Assembly: GCA_951812665.1 (NCBI GenBank)
Contig: CATOST010000030.1
Span: 124,001 to 188,000 of the forward strand
Direction of reading: 5' to 3'
DNA from: an uncultured Acidobacteriota bacterium
GTDB taxonomy: Bacteria; Acidobacteriota; UBA6911; RPQK01; JAJDTT01
Length of the DNA stretch: 64,000 nt
Part shown: positions 16,885 to 26,559 of the stretch, in pieces
Layout of the letters: each line of letters begins with the position of its first letter
How positions within the stretch are numbered: position 1 is the stretch's first letter
Program-made: the position numbers and the translations under genes
Notes under the pieces: generated by a model
What the model was told of the DNA's origin: nothing
The model's input: only the letters and a program-made list of their open reading frames with translations
Database searches by the model: none

Positions 16885-19800
16885 CTAGTTCCGGGGACTC
16901 CCAGCTTTCACCGGAGCAGGGATCAGAGTCGGGGCTTCCGGCTCCTGCACGGGTCGCTGGCCCAGAAGCCAGCGGACAGCTCGTCCCAGGTCCTCCAGAA
17001 TCATGTAGGTACACGGCACCAGAACCAGGATGACCGGGGACGAAAAGACGACGCCAAAGGCCAGAGAGACAGCCATGGGAATGAGGAATTGGGCCTGTAG
17101 ACTCGTTTCCATGAGCAATGGAGTCAGGCCGGCGAAAGTGGTCAGGGAGGTGAGGAAGATGGGTCGGAACCGAGCCGACCCGGCCATCAGGATCGACTCC
17201 CGGAGCGGGACTCCGGCACGCCGTTGCCGGTTGACGTAATCGACCAGAATCAGGCTGTCGTTCACGACTACGCCGGCCAGGGCCACAATGCCGAACACGG
17301 AGAGGATGCTCAGGTCCATTCCCAAGATCTTGTGACCCAGAAAGGCTCCCACCAGACCGAAGGGAATCGCACTCATGATGAGCAAGGGCTGAAAGTAGGA
17401 GCGGAGAGGTATGGCCAACAACACGAAGATGGCGGCCAGAGCCATGCCGAAGCCTTGGACGAGTCCGGCCAGCGTCTCGCTCTGCTGCTCCTGCTCGCCC
17501 TCCAACGAATAGGTCAGGCCCGGAAACTGCCGCAACAGGGAGGGAAGGTGGTCACTCTCCAGTTCTGCCAGGATTTCATTGGAGTTGGCCCGTTGAGTGT
17601 CCACTTCCGCGGTCACGCTGATGGCGCGATTCCGGTCCACCCGGCGGATGGATGCGAAGCCGCGGCTCAGCTCGGAATCGGCCACCACCGAAAAAGGCAC
17701 CTCTCCGCCGTCCGGGGTCCGGATCCGCATCCCCTCCATCTGCCCCAGGGAACGGCGCCGATCCGAAGGATACCGGACCATGACCTTGACCTCGTCCCGG
17801 CCCCGCTGAATTCGCTGGACCTCCTCCCCGTAGAAGGCTTGCCGCACCTGTCTGGCCAGGTCCGACTGGGTCAGACCCAGCGATTCCGCTGCCGGATGGA
17901 TCTTGAGCTTGATTTCCTGCTTGCCTGCCCGGAACGAATCGGCGATGTCGTAGACCCCGGCATATTCGTTCAATCTCAGCTTGACCTTGTGTGCGGCCTC
18001 CTGCAGTTGGTCCAGGTCGGGACCGGAGAACTGAACGTTGATGGGAGCTCCCGCGGCGAAGAGTGAAGCCGAGAAGGTGAGTTCCACGGCATCCGGGATG
18101 GTTCCCGTCAGTTCCCGCCAACGGTTGCCGATCTCGGTGCTGCTGAAGAGTCTGCCGTCTTGGGACCGGGGCCGTTCTTCGGATGGCGCCAATTCGATGT
18201 TCACCTCTCCCAGGTGGGCACCGGAAAATCGGGACACGCCTCCATTGTGCCGATTCTGAATGACGCGGGTGGGCTGTTCCCCCACTGAAGTCAGCACATG
18301 ACGGAAGACGCTGGACGAGCCGTCTCCCCGGCTGGACGAGTCGATCTCCTTCCGGAGCAGCGTGGCGGCCCGCTCCACTTTCTCCATCTCGCGGGCCGTG
18401 ATCTCGGCCGGAGTGCCCTGAGGCATGGTGAGGAAGGCCATGACGTTGTCCGCCTCCACCGGAGGGAAGAAATTGAACTTGATTCTTCCACCCAGAATCA
18501 TGCCGACGACCAGCACCAGAATGGAAACCCCCAGGGCCGCCGTCAGGTAACGCCACTCGACGGCCCAACCCAGGAGGGGTTCGTAGACTCGCTTGACGAA
18601 TCGCTTGAGCAGTCGCGAGATCAGGTCCTGGAAGCGGTTCCAGAACCCGGACACTCCCCGTTTCCGCAGTTTCTCGGAGCGTCTCAGATGGGAGAGATGA
18701 TGGGGCAGGATGAGCAGGGACTCGACCAGCGAAAAGACCAGCGTGGGCAGGACCACCAGCGGAATGACCCGCATGATCTTCCCGGTGGAGCCTTCGATCA
18801 TCAGCAGCGGAGAGAAGGCGGCCACCGTGGTCGCCACCGCAAAGAACACGGGAATCATCATCTCCTGGGTCCCGTCGATGACCGCCCGCAGCTTGGGTTT
18901 CCCCTGCTCGTATTGGGAAAAGATGTTCTCGCCGACGACGATGGCGTCGTCCACCACAATTCCCAGGACCACGATGAAGGCGAACAGGGAAATCAGGTTG
19001 ATGGAGACGTCCAGCTGGGGCAATGCCATGAGACAGCCCAGAAAGGAAATGGGGATGCCCAGGCTGACCCAGAATGCCAGACCGACTCTCAGAAACAACG
19101 TCAGAGTCAGAACCACCAGCGCCAACCCCGCCAAGCCGTTTTTGATCAGCAGGTCGAGCCGGCTCCGCAGGATGCGGGAGTCGTCCTTCCAAGTGGTCAG
19201 TGTCAGCCCTTCCGGCAACTGTAGCTGTTTCCGCTCGACGTACTCGCGGACGGCGGCGGCAATGTCCAGAGCGCTCTGTCCCCCGACTCGGAAGACCTGG
19301 ACCAGAATGGCCGGCTGGCCGTCGAACCGGGCCGCCTGATCGGTCTCGGCGAATCCATCCACCACCCGGGCGACGTCTCCCAATAGGACCCGGGTGCCGT
19401 CCGGTCTCGAGAGCAGAGTCAACTGCCGGAACTCCTCCCCCACGTAGGCCTGGCTCTTGGTTCTCAGCAGGATCTCTCCGGCCTGGGTCCTCACCGAGCC
19501 TCCAGGCAGGTCGAGGGAGGATCGGCGGACGGCCTGCGCCACCTGATCGAAAGAAAGGCCGTGGCGGAGCAGGGCTTCCTCCGAGACCTCGATGGAGACT
19601 TCATAGGGACGGGCGCTGGACAACTCGGCCTGGGTGATCCCGGGCAGGGAGACGACCTCGTCCCGAACCTGCTCGGCGACCCGCTTGAGGGTATGTTCGT
19701 CCGCCGGTCCCGAGACGGCCACGTTGATGACCTGAGTGCGGACGATGACCTCCTGGATGACCGGCTGCTCGGCCTCCTCCGGAAAGGTGCTGATAGCATC

Positions 19801-20139
19801 CACCCGGGCCTTGACCTCGTCCAGGAGTTCCCGGATGTCGGTTCCCTCCAGCAGTTCCACGTTCACGATACCCATGGCTTCGGAAGCCGTCGACGTGATC
19901 CGCTTCACTCCGGGAAGGCTCTGAATGGCCTCCTCGACCCGGATACAGATGCCCTCCTCGACCTCCTCGGGCGCGGCGCCCGGGTAGAGAACCGACACGC
20001 TGATCAGGTCGGCCGAGAACTCGGGGAAGACCTCCTTCCGAATCTCGGAAACGGAGAGGACGCCGCCGACCAGGATCACGACCATCAACAGGTTGGCCAC
20101 GACCCCGTTGGACGCAAACCAGGAAACGAGTCCCTTCAT
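16885..20139 (-). CDS. RND efflux permease, AcrB/HAE1-type
   Basis: A 1084-residue inner-membrane pump of the RND superfamily. It shows the expected layout: a first helix (residues ~10-30), a periplasmic loop with VFPEFSADLISVSVLYPGAAPEEVEE, a central helix bundle with VVLGIVVDDAIVVGENI (the paired aspartates of the proton relay), a second periplasmic loop and a C-terminal bundle with VNDSLILVDYVNRQR. With the upstream adaptor and TolC-like protein it forms a tripartite exporter spanning both membranes. Its ATG overlaps the adaptor stop by 4 bases. The substrate is unknown; control by the adjacent TetR protein is likely. Confidence 0.95.
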   Translation of the reverse strand: MKGLVSWFASNGVVANLLMVVILVGGVLSVSEIRKEVFPEFSADLISVSVLYPGAAPEEVEEGICIRVEEAIQSLPGVKRITSTASEAMGIVNVELLEGTDIRELLDEVKARVDAISTFPEEAEQPVIQEVIVRTQVINVAVSGPADEHTLKRVAEQVRDEVVSLPGITQAELSSARPYEVSIEVSEEALLRHGLSFDQVAQAVRRSSLDLPGGSVRTQAGEILLRTKSQAYVGEEFRQLTLLSRPDGTRVLLGDVARVVDGFAETDQAARFDGQPAILVQVFRVGGQSALDIAAAVREYVERKQLQLPEGLTLTTWKDDSRILRSRLDLLIKNGLAGLALVVLTLTLFLRVGLAFWVSLGIPISFLGCLMALPQLDVSINLISLFAFIVVLGIVVDDAIVVGENIFSQYEQGKPKLRAVIDGTQEMMIPVFFAVATTVAAFSPLLMIEGSTGKIMRVIPLVVLPTLVFSLVESLLILPHHLSHLRRSEKLRKRGVSGFWNRFQDLISRLLKRFVKRVYEPLLGWAVEWRYLTAALGVSILVLVVGMILGGRIKFNFFPPVEADNVMAFLTMPQGTPAEITAREMEKVERAATLLRKEIDSSSRGDGSSSVFRHVLTSVGEQPTRVIQNRHNGGVSRFSGAHLGEVNIELAPSEERPRSQDGRLFSSTEIGNRWRELTGTIPDAVELTFSASLFAAGAPINVQFSGPDLDQLQEAAHKVKLRLNEYAGVYDIADSFRAGKQEIKLKIHPAAESLGLTQSDLARQVRQAFYGEEVQRIQRGRDEVKVMVRYPSDRRRSLGQMEGMRIRTPDGGEVPFSVVADSELSRGFASIRRVDRNRAISVTAEVDTQRANSNEILAELESDHLPSLLRQFPGLTYSLEGEQEQQSETLAGLVQGFGMALAAIFVLLAIPLRSYFQPLLIMSAIPFGLVGAFLGHKILGMDLSILSVFGIVALAGVVVNDSLILVDYVNRQRRAGVPLRESILMAGSARFRPIFLTSLTTFAGLTPLLMETSLQAQFLIPMAVSLAFGVVFSSPVILVLVPCTYMILEDLGRAVRWLLGQRPVQEPEAPTLIPAPVKAGSPRN

Positions 20140-21323
20140 GGTAAAGCCTCGGGGTAGGAATCGAACTGAATTTGGACCTTCATCCCGTCGACGACCGTGG
20201 CCAGGGTGGCCAGCGAAACGAGTTCTCCCTCTTCCAGACCCAAATCGATGATGACCTGTTCCCGCTCCAACCGCACGACGTTCACGTCACGGAAACGGAG
20301 CCTGGACTCGGAGTCCACGACCAACACCTGATCCTCTCCCCGAAGCGCCGCCCGAGGCAAGGTAACGACATTCTCCAGACGCCGGCCCTGGATTTCGGCT
20401 TCCACGAACATACCCATAGCGAGGGGGGGACGGTCCGGATCGGGACCCCGGCCATAAGGATCAGCCACCTGAGCGATGGCGTGGATCATCCTTGTCTGAG
20501 GATCGATGGTCCCATCGGTCCGCACGATTCTCCCGTTCCATGAGTGTTGCCGCTGGCCGAACTCGGCCCGCAAGAGGACGGCGGGTTGGCGTTTCTCCGA
20601 GCCGTCGCCTCGATAGCTGAGGGGCAGATCCACATAGGCCAGCTCCTCGTCGGGAAGCGGCAGCCGAATCTCAGCATAGTCCACGGAATAGATCGTGGCC
20701 ACGGGAGTTCCCGGGGTCACGTATTGGCCGATGTCCACGTTTTTTCGCAGGACCCGCCCCGCGAACGGAGCGGCAATCCTGGTCTTCTCCAAATTTCGCT
20801 TGGCCTGGGCCAAAGCGGCTTGCGCCGACGAAAGCGCGGCCTGGGCCTGAGCGATCTGGGGCACTCGCCGCAACAGGGGCCGAGCCTCCCCTTCTCCCAG
20901 ACTCTCCCATTCTTTTCGCGCGACCTCGGCTTGCGCCTCTTCCGTCTCCAAAGAAAGTTGAGCCTGCGCGATCTGGGCGTCGGCCTGAACCACCTGCAGT
21001 TGATAGTCCGTGGAGTCGATCCTGAGAAGCTCAGCTCCCGCCTCGAAGAACCCCCCGTCCGCGAGAGAGGGGGAGACTTCCAGGACCCGGCCCGCAATCT
21101 CGGGAATCAAAGGGGTCTGGGCTCGGGGAGCCACAGTCCCTTGGGACCTGACCTTCAGGCGGAGTGTCTGAAGTTTCACGGGAACAACCCGGATCACCGG
21201 AACGGGAATCTCCGGAGGCCGGGTCTCGACCACGGGCCGATCATTGAATATCTTCCAGGCCCAGGTCGAGGCAACCGCCAAAGTCACCACAGGCAGCAAG
21301 ACCTTCAGGAGCAGCTTGATCAT
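20136..21323 (-). CDS. RND periplasmic adaptor (membrane fusion protein)
   Basis: A 395-residue membrane fusion protein. An N-terminal anchor helix (LLLKVLLPVVTLAVASTWAW) is followed by a lipoyl/barrel-sandwich domain (GTVAPRAQTPLIPEIAGRVL), a coiled-coil hairpin rich in Ala and Gln (AQIAQAQLSLETEEAQAEVA, residues ~130-200), then RIAAPFAGRVLRKNVDIGQYV and a beta-barrel domain. It bridges the RND pump and the outer-membrane channel. It overlaps the TolC-like gene and the RND gene by 4 bases at each end, a tightly coupled operon. Confidence 0.94.
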   Translation of the reverse strand: MIKLLLKVLLPVVTLAVASTWAWKIFNDRPVVETRPPEIPVPVIRVVPVKLQTLRLKVRSQGTVAPRAQTPLIPEIAGRVLEVSPSLADGGFFEAGAELLRIDSTDYQLQVVQADAQIAQAQLSLETEEAQAEVARKEWESLGEGEARPLLRRVPQIAQAQAALSSAQAALAQAKRNLEKTRIAAPFAGRVLRKNVDIGQYVTPGTPVATIYSVDYAEIRLPLPDEELAYVDLPLSYRGDGSEKRQPAVLLRAEFGQRQHSWNGRIVRTDGTIDPQTRMIHAIAQVADPYGRGPDPDRPPLAMGMFVEAEIQGRRLENVVTLPRAALRGEDQVLVVDSESRLRFRDVNVVRLEREQVIIDLGLEEGELVSLATLATVVDGMKVQIQFDSYPEALP

Positions 21324-22792
21324 TTGCCATCCTCCCCGGCGAGAGTCACCGGGAGAAGCGCTCCCGGGGCACCCGGCGGGGCGCCCGGCTCAAAGCCGCC
21401 TCCCAGTGCCAAGTGGAGATCGATCCGATTTTCCAGCAGGAGGCGTTGCAGGGTCAGGATCTGACTCTTGGAGTTGAGGATTCGACGATCCGTCTGCAAC
21501 ACCACCAGCATATCCCCCAGGCCATGGCGATAGCGAAACCGGGCCTGGGCCCGGGCGGTTTGGGCCTCCACGACCGATTCTTCCAGTTCACGCAGCCGAT
21601 CCCGCAAGAAACTTTCAACCGAAAGGGCCGTCTCAACCTCGCCGAAGGCCTGCAGGACCGCACCAGCGTAGGTCTCCAGAATTTCCTGGGACTGGCCTTG
21701 GGCAATGTCGACCTGACGCTTGAGGCGCCCTCCCTGAAAGAGGGGCTGAACCAGGTTGCCCAGCAGGCTCCAGACGGCGTAGTCCCCATTCAACAGGCTC
21801 AACAGCCCTTTGGTGGCCGTGCCACCGGCCGAGGTGAGACTCAGTCGAGGGTGCAGGGCCGTCTGAGCCTGGACGATTCCGACATCGGAGGCCAGCAGAC
21901 GCCGCTGCGCCGCGATGAGATCGGGTCGGCGGGTCAAGAGCTGGGAGGGGACACCGGCCGGAACGCCGGAGGAAACCCGGGGAAGGCTTTCCCGAACTTG
22001 CAGCTCCCCGTAGGGATAGCGTCCGACCAGGAGTTCGACTTGGCGAATGCCGCGGTCCAATTGCTCGCGGCGGAGATGGACGGCGGATTCAGCGGCAGAA
22101 ATGTCTGCTTCGACCAGACTGATTTCCAGGGCCGGCCCCAGACCCGCCTCGAAGCGGTTCCGGAGCCACCGGGAGGTCGCCTCATAACTGGCCACCGTCT
22201 CACGGGCCAGGGCCAGCTGAAGATTTGCCTCCGAGCAGGCGAACCACGCCTTGGCCGTCTGACCCGCCAACGAATGCCTTGCCGCCGCCAGATCCGCTGC
22301 CTGCGCGGAGGCGAGAGCACCCGCTTGAATCTCACCGCTGTGGATTCTTCCCCAGAGGTCCGCCTCCCAGTTGACGTCCAGGGAGGCACCCAGGTTGGTG
22401 AAGGTCGCCCGCGGCACCCGGCCCTCGAAACCGGGTATGGGAAAACCGATGAAGTTTTGCCGCTGACGGCGCCCGTTGAAGCTGAATCCAACCGATGGAA
22501 TCCGGTCGGCACCGGCGATCTGGGCCTCGATAAGGGCCGTCTCCAAGCGGGCGGCGACGGCCCGAAGTTGAGGATTGTGGCGGAGCGTTTCCTCGATCAA
22601 CGCATCCAACTGCGGATCCTGAAACTGCTTCCACCAATGGACATCGACCTTTCCCTCCGCCGCCGTTCCCGAATTCCACTCCTCTGGAATCGGCAGACTC
22701 GGCTGCCGTTCGGGTGGCGCCGCGGTCCGGACGCACCCGGGTCCCGGAAGGAGCACGGCCAGCAAAAGAAGGTGTGAGGATCTCATCCGCAT
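21320..22792 (-). CDS. TolC/NodT-type outer-membrane efflux lipoprotein
   Basis: A 490-residue outer-membrane channel of the OMF family. The signal MRMRSSHLLLLAVLLPGPGC ends in a lipobox (GPGC), so it is a lipid-anchored NodT-type member. The typical early block PEEWNSGTAAEGKVDVHWWK and the repeat TRRPDLIAAQRRLLASDVGI are present, along with two long helical hairpins. ATG 22792 follows AGGAAAA and lies 10 bases inside the end of the TetR gene. It is the outer exit duct for the RND pump encoded downstream. Confidence 0.94.
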   Translation of the reverse strand: MRMRSSHLLLLAVLLPGPGCVRTAAPPERQPSLPIPEEWNSGTAAEGKVDVHWWKQFQDPQLDALIEETLRHNPQLRAVAARLETALIEAQIAGADRIPSVGFSFNGRRQRQNFIGFPIPGFEGRVPRATFTNLGASLDVNWEADLWGRIHSGEIQAGALASAQAADLAAARHSLAGQTAKAWFACSEANLQLALARETVASYEATSRWLRNRFEAGLGPALEISLVEADISAAESAVHLRREQLDRGIRQVELLVGRYPYGELQVRESLPRVSSGVPAGVPSQLLTRRPDLIAAQRRLLASDVGIVQAQTALHPRLSLTSAGGTATKGLLSLLNGDYAVWSLLGNLVQPLFQGGRLKRQVDIAQGQSQEILETYAGAVLQAFGEVETALSVESFLRDRLRELEESVVEAQTARAQARFRYRHGLGDMLVVLQTDRRILNSKSQILTLQRLLLENRIDLHLALGGGFEPGAPPGAPGALLPVTLAGEDGK

Positions 22793-23439
22793 TTTTCCTG
22801 CGATGGAATCGGAGTCCGAAACCCGGCAGCCAGAAATGAAACCAGACGATCGACGACCTCGTCCACCTGAGACGGTTCGGGAACATCCGGAAAGAAGTTT
22901 TCCAGATTCTTCCAGTCGGCGATCACGTGAAGGGTATGGGACATGGCCCCCACCATGAAATGGAATCTCCAGAACGCTTCTTCCCGGGACAGGTGTGGGA
23001 GCCTCGGGCCGAGGGCGCCGGAGAAACGCTCGATCACTTCGGAGAACTGCCCGTAGATCATTTCCCGAATGGCTCCGTCGGGTGAGTTGAAAGCCCGCGA
23101 AAGGAGCTGCATGAAGCGCATTCCGCCACTCTCCGGATCGCTGATCAACTGCACCGGCGGTCTGACAAATGCCTCCAGGATCTTCTCCAAGGAGGGCGCC
23201 TCGCCGTCCGCATCCACCTGGCAACGGCCCAGGAGTGCCAGGCGCTGCCGGTTGAGAGGAGACAGCCGAAGGGCGAAGAGCTCCTGAATGAGTTGATCCT
23301 TGGAGCCGAAGTGATAATGCATTGCGGCCACGTTCACTTGGGCTCGGGAGGTGATCATGCGGACCGAGGTCGCGGAAAACCCCCGATCGGCAAAGAGCCC
23401 TTCTGACGCCGTCAGGATCCTGGATCTGGTGCCCTGCAT
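22783..23439 (-). CDS. TetR-family repressor of the RND operon
   Basis: A 218-residue one-component regulator. The N-terminal helix-turn-helix is clear (RILTASEGLFADRGFSATSV then VNVAAMHYHFGSKDQLIQEL, residues ~8-55); the C-terminal 150 residues are the ligand-binding domain, resembling the CerR-type C-terminal fold. It is the first gene of the efflux operon and sits directly behind a perfect palindrome that overlaps the promoter, so negative autoregulation of the whole five-gene operon is the likely mode. The inducer is unknown. Confidence 0.92.
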   Translation of the reverse strand: MQGTRSRILTASEGLFADRGFSATSVRMITSRAQVNVAAMHYHFGSKDQLIQELFALRLSPLNRQRLALLGRCQVDADGEAPSLEKILEAFVRPPVQLISDPESGGMRFMQLLSRAFNSPDGAIREMIYGQFSEVIERFSGALGPRLPHLSREEAFWRFHFMVGAMSHTLHVIADWKNLENFFPDVPEPSQVDEVVDRLVSFLAAGFRTPIPSQEKCG

Positions 23440-23453
23440 GGTTCCCCAAGTGA

Positions 23454-23480
23454 AACAATCGTTTAAAACGTACGATTGTT
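23454..23480 (-). promoter_or_regulatory. Likely TetR operator
   Basis: A perfect inverted repeat with 9-bp arms AACAATCGT (23454-23462) and ACGATTGTT (23472-23480) separated by 9 bases. It begins 15 bases upstream of the tetR start codon and covers the promoter -10 box, the expected place for an autorepressor. Confidence 0.75.
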
Positions 23481-23506
23481 CTACAAAAACCCGGAGCGAC
23501 TGTCAA
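23478..23506 (-). promoter_or_regulatory. Promoter of the TetR-RND operon
   Basis: Read on the minus strand, TTGACA (23506-23501) and TAGAAC (23483-23478) are 17 bases apart. The -10 box overlaps the right arm of the palindromic operator, so repressor binding would block RNA polymerase. Confidence 0.65.
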
Positions 23507-23675
23507 ATGGATCCCAACCAGGGTGCCTGGATCCTTTCCGACGCACAGAATCTCCGCCGGAGACGAGACGACGACCGTTTCGTGGCGGAACACACTCGGC
23601 GCGGTTGGTGGCTTAATGACCGGTCCGAGTCCGCCGTTCGGTGGGGCAGAACCGCGGCGCTAGGGCGCCGGAGAA

Positions 23676-24244
23676 CTACCTCCGGTGGATCGTCAACTGG
23701 TCGAGCAGGAAATCTTCCAGAAGCTCGTCGTCACTGGCCAAGGCCTGGACCCGTACCCAGGACAACTGCAGTCGAAAGCTTCTCACCCGAAGATGACTGA
23801 TCTCGATCGTGAGTCCATCTTCCCCCGAATTCACTTCGACCCGGGCGTCCGACCCCAGATGAAAGAGGACGAAATTGTCCAACTCTTCCAGGAATCTGCG
23901 CTTTGCCGTGTCCCGGGCATCTCCTCCGCGAGCTTCGATCAGACGAGTGCTCCCACTCCGGGAGGGATCTCGCCGGCCGGAGACTCCGGAAAGGCCACCA
24001 GGTCCTTCCGTTCCTGCGAGAAATTCTTGTCGTCTTCGCGGCTGCGGCCCAGGGAGATGGTCTCGGCCGTGGTCGGATTGTCTGCGGATGCGTGAACGGG
24101 GGGTAACCCCAGTGGCACCTGGATCCGGATGGGTTCGCCGATGGACATGGTGCCGGCAGCCTGCCCGGTAGCGGTTACCGTATCGCCGCCCGCCAATAGC
24201 AGGCAGACGACAAAGGCCAACGCGGAGAGACAACGGAAATTCAT
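23676..24244 (-). pseudogene. Decayed MauG/cytochrome c peroxidase-like gene with internal deletion, plus downstream frame
   Basis: A reading frame from ATG 24244 to 23939 encodes 101 residues with a clear signal peptide (LSALAFVVCLLLAGGDTVTA). The next part, EPIRIQVPLGLPPVHASADN then PTTAETISLGR, matches the mature N-terminus of MauG-type cytochrome c peroxidases. It then jumps directly to SQERKDLVAFPESPAGEIPP, which matches the C-terminal end (DLVAFLESLTG) of that family. Both haem-binding CxxCH motifs and roughly 250 residues are missing, so this is a remnant. Open coding in another frame continues to 23676 (TAKRRFLEELDNFVLFHLGS...), with no start codon of its own that I can see; it may be a second broken gene. 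Confidence 0.55.
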
Positions 24245-24382
24245 CACGGACCAATCTCCTCCAGAAAAACCAGTGAGCGTCATTCGCGGCGGTTCGACCA
24301 CTTATACGACTCCGGACATCTGATGTTTCATCTGGGTCTCCGGCATTTTTCAGTGCGCCGGAGCTGGGAAGCCAAGCGCGGA

Positions 24383-25441
24383 TTATCGAGTATGCTCCAC
24401 CAACTCCACAAGCAGTTCTCGGATTCGAGGAACCTGCCGGTTGTCGATCTTCAGATGCCGATGGCGCCCGTGGCCGCCCCGCTTGAAACGGGTTCGGCCG
24501 ACCGAATCGAGGATCACTTCCCCCGGTTCCGAGACTCGGAAGTAATCGCGGCCGGGGCGCACTGCGTAAAGGACACTGGTCAGGTCCCAGGTCGGCCGGT
24601 CGGAGAGGCTCGGCACATACAACCGGTACGCCTCGCGGACGGGATGGCGCCCGGCGCCGTCGTCACTTTGCCGCATGCGCTCTCCAGGGTAGAGGATGGA
24701 CGCCCCGATCTCGTAGGCGCTCACTACGATGGGCGTGGGCCAAGCATCGAAAAGCTTCCGCGCGGACGGCAGATCCTTGTAGATATTGTACTCGCGCCCG
24801 TCTTTCGGCCCGGGTTGGCCGAAGCTGCCTGCCACCACGGAGAGCAGGCGGATCTTCCTGGCCGCCAGATCTTTTCCTTGAAGCGGGGAGTATCGGTCGG
24901 GGGGAGAATCGAGCAGACGGGCCAGGTTGGTGGAGAAACCCACCTGGACCACGGTCACCGAATGATCGGGCTGACTCGCCAACGTGCGCCGCAGCAAGGC
25001 GGTGGCCTCCTCCACGTCGCCGGGACGCGTGAGAGATCGAGCATACCGCAGCCTGCCCTGATCCTTGGCCTCGCAGACTTGGCGAACGTACAGGCCGTCC
25101 TCCGGCGTCGGCCCGTTTCGAACTATCCCGATGGGAATCCCGGGTCTCCTGTAGAAGTGGTTAAGCAGGTCGCAATACGCGGCGGCATAGAAATTGTCCT
25201 TGCTGACGGTCACGGCCAGCAGGCGGCATTCTCCCCGGTCCTGAAGCGCATGAATGACGGCGAGCGCCATGGCGTCGTCGATGTCATTCCCCATGTCGGT
25301 GTCGTAGATCAGCCGCACCGGTTCGACGGTCTCCTGCTCCATCAATGCGCTGCCGAAGATGACACTACGGGGCCAAGCTTCGGTTGCCATAAGAAGAACG
25401 ACAACCCCAAGCCATTTCAGAGTCCACGCTCCGCGCATCAT
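24383..25441 (-). CDS. Inosine/uridine-preferring nucleoside hydrolase family protein, secreted
   Basis: A 352-residue protein of the nucleoside hydrolase family. The calcium-binding N-terminal motif IYDTDMGNDIDDAMALAVIH (DxDxxxDD) is near residue 45. A hydrophobic leader (LKWLGVVVLLMATEAWPRS) precedes it, so the protein is probably exported, unlike the cytosolic salvage enzymes. The family splits ribonucleosides into base and ribose. The gene stands alone, between the decayed peroxidase and a 509-base gap. Confidence 0.87.
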   Translation of the reverse strand: MMRGAWTLKWLGVVVLLMATEAWPRSVIFGSALMEQETVEPVRLIYDTDMGNDIDDAMALAVIHALQDRGECRLLAVTVSKDNFYAAAYCDLLNHFYRRPGIPIGIVRNGPTPEDGLYVRQVCEAKDQGRLRYARSLTRPGDVEEATALLRRTLASQPDHSVTVVQVGFSTNLARLLDSPPDRYSPLQGKDLAARKIRLLSVVAGSFGQPGPKDGREYNIYKDLPSARKLFDAWPTPIVVSAYEIGASILYPGERMRQSDDGAGRHPVREAYRLYVPSLSDRPTWDLTSVLYAVRPGRDYFRVSEPGEVILDSVGRTRFKRGGHGRHRHLKIDNRQVPRIRELLVELVEHTR

Positions 25442-25950
25442 CGATCTCCTTCCGGACGCCGTCCGCTACCGGTTTCACTGCCGACCGCACCGGCTATCCA
25501 TGGCAGGCCCGTGTCTCCTTTACCTCCACCGCCGGGTTCGCCTTCCCTGGCGGAGCGACCACTGCGTTCCATAGTGACGGTCGGTCATGCAGCTCACAAG
25601 GCCAGGATGGAGACGGCACCATGTGAGCAACGATGCCCCCGCCGAAGAGCGGCAGTAGTGCGATTCCCTTCGCGCCTTCGCGACTCCTGCCGTTACCTGG
25701 GATGACGACCTTTTCCGCTGGACGAACCGCTCACACAAAGGCGGCATCGAACTGTCGAAGTCTGAGCCCCCATCGGCCACGAGGGCTTTTTCGAGGCCAA
25801 TGAGCAATTTGGTTCGATCGGGCTGTTGGCCGTGGCGGCTGAAAGAATTCGCCATATTGGCAATTGGAGAATGTTTCTTACGAATCGTCATCGACCATCG
25901 TCGACTGATGTGACGCGTCGCAGGCCATAACTCTTTAAGGAATAGCGAGC
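25442..25950. other. 509-base intergenic stretch without a supported gene
   Basis: Open frames here give no recognisable protein and lack convincing ribosome binding sites. Base composition becomes visibly more A/T-rich from about 25740 onwards, continuing into the next gene, so this probably contains the left boundary of an acquired segment. No tRNA or clear attachment repeat was found. Confidence 0.5.
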
Positions 25951-26550
25951 ATGAGTTGGGCATCCAGTGAAGTGATCAGCGTACTGGTATTTCTTCTTCC
26001 AGGATTCGTGGCGGCGTCCATTTTTTATTCGCTCACCTCCCATCCAAAGCCCGGCACGTTAGACCGGGTCATTCAGGCTTTGATCTTCACCGCTATTGCC
26101 CAGGCAGCGACGGCGGTATTCTTCTTGTACGTCAACCAGATCCAGGAGCATCCGCAATGGACGAAATACTATGAATTCGTTTCATCTGTCTTGGTCGCGA
26201 TCGTTCTTGGATTGTTAGCGGTAGTTGTTTCGAACACGGATACGTTGCACCGGTTTCTTCGATACCTCAAGATCACCAAGGAGACATCGTATCCATCCGA
26301 GTGGTATTCCGCTTTCTCGCGACACGACGACTGCTATGTCGTGTTGCACCTGAACGGAGAACGACGTCTTTACGGATGGCCAGTAGAGTGGCCCAGCCGT
26401 CCGGAAGACGGCCATTTCCGAATCGCGGAGGGCGAATGGTTGGTTGATGACAAACGCGCCCCCGCGACAGGAGTTTCCGCTATTCTGATACCCGCTAGGG
26501 AAGTTGAAATGGTCGAATTTCTTAAAATGGAATCTAAACAGGAACTTTAG
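25951..26550 (+). CDS. DUF6338-like membrane protein
   Basis: A 199-residue protein that I recall as the DUF6338 type. Three N-terminal hydrophobic helices (VISVLVFLLPGFVAASIFYS; LIFTAIAQAATAVFFLYVNQ; FVSSVLVAIVLGLLAVVVSN) anchor it. They are followed by a soluble domain of ~100 residues (YSAFSRHDDCYVVLHLNGERR...GWPVEWPSRPEDGHFRIAEG) resembling a small beta-barrel. Its biochemical function is unknown. The gene is clearly more A/T-rich than its neighbours, and nine bases after its stop a proline-rich microprotein begins. IS630 and broken toxin genes follow, so horizontal acquisition is likely. AAGGAATAGCG precedes the ATG. Confidence 0.7.
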   Translation: MSWASSEVISVLVFLLPGFVAASIFYSLTSHPKPGTLDRVIQALIFTAIAQAATAVFFLYVNQIQEHPQWTKYYEFVSSVLVAIVLGLLAVVVSNTDTLHRFLRYLKITKETSYPSEWYSAFSRHDDCYVVLHLNGERRLYGWPVEWPSRPEDGHFRIAEGEWLVDDKRAPATGVSAILIPAREVEMVEFLKMESKQEL

Positions 26551-26559
26551 GAAATAGTC

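Noticed and set aside
25520..25963. 147-residue minus-strand frame
   Set aside because: No ribosome binding site, no recognisable motif, and it overlaps the DUF6338-like start.
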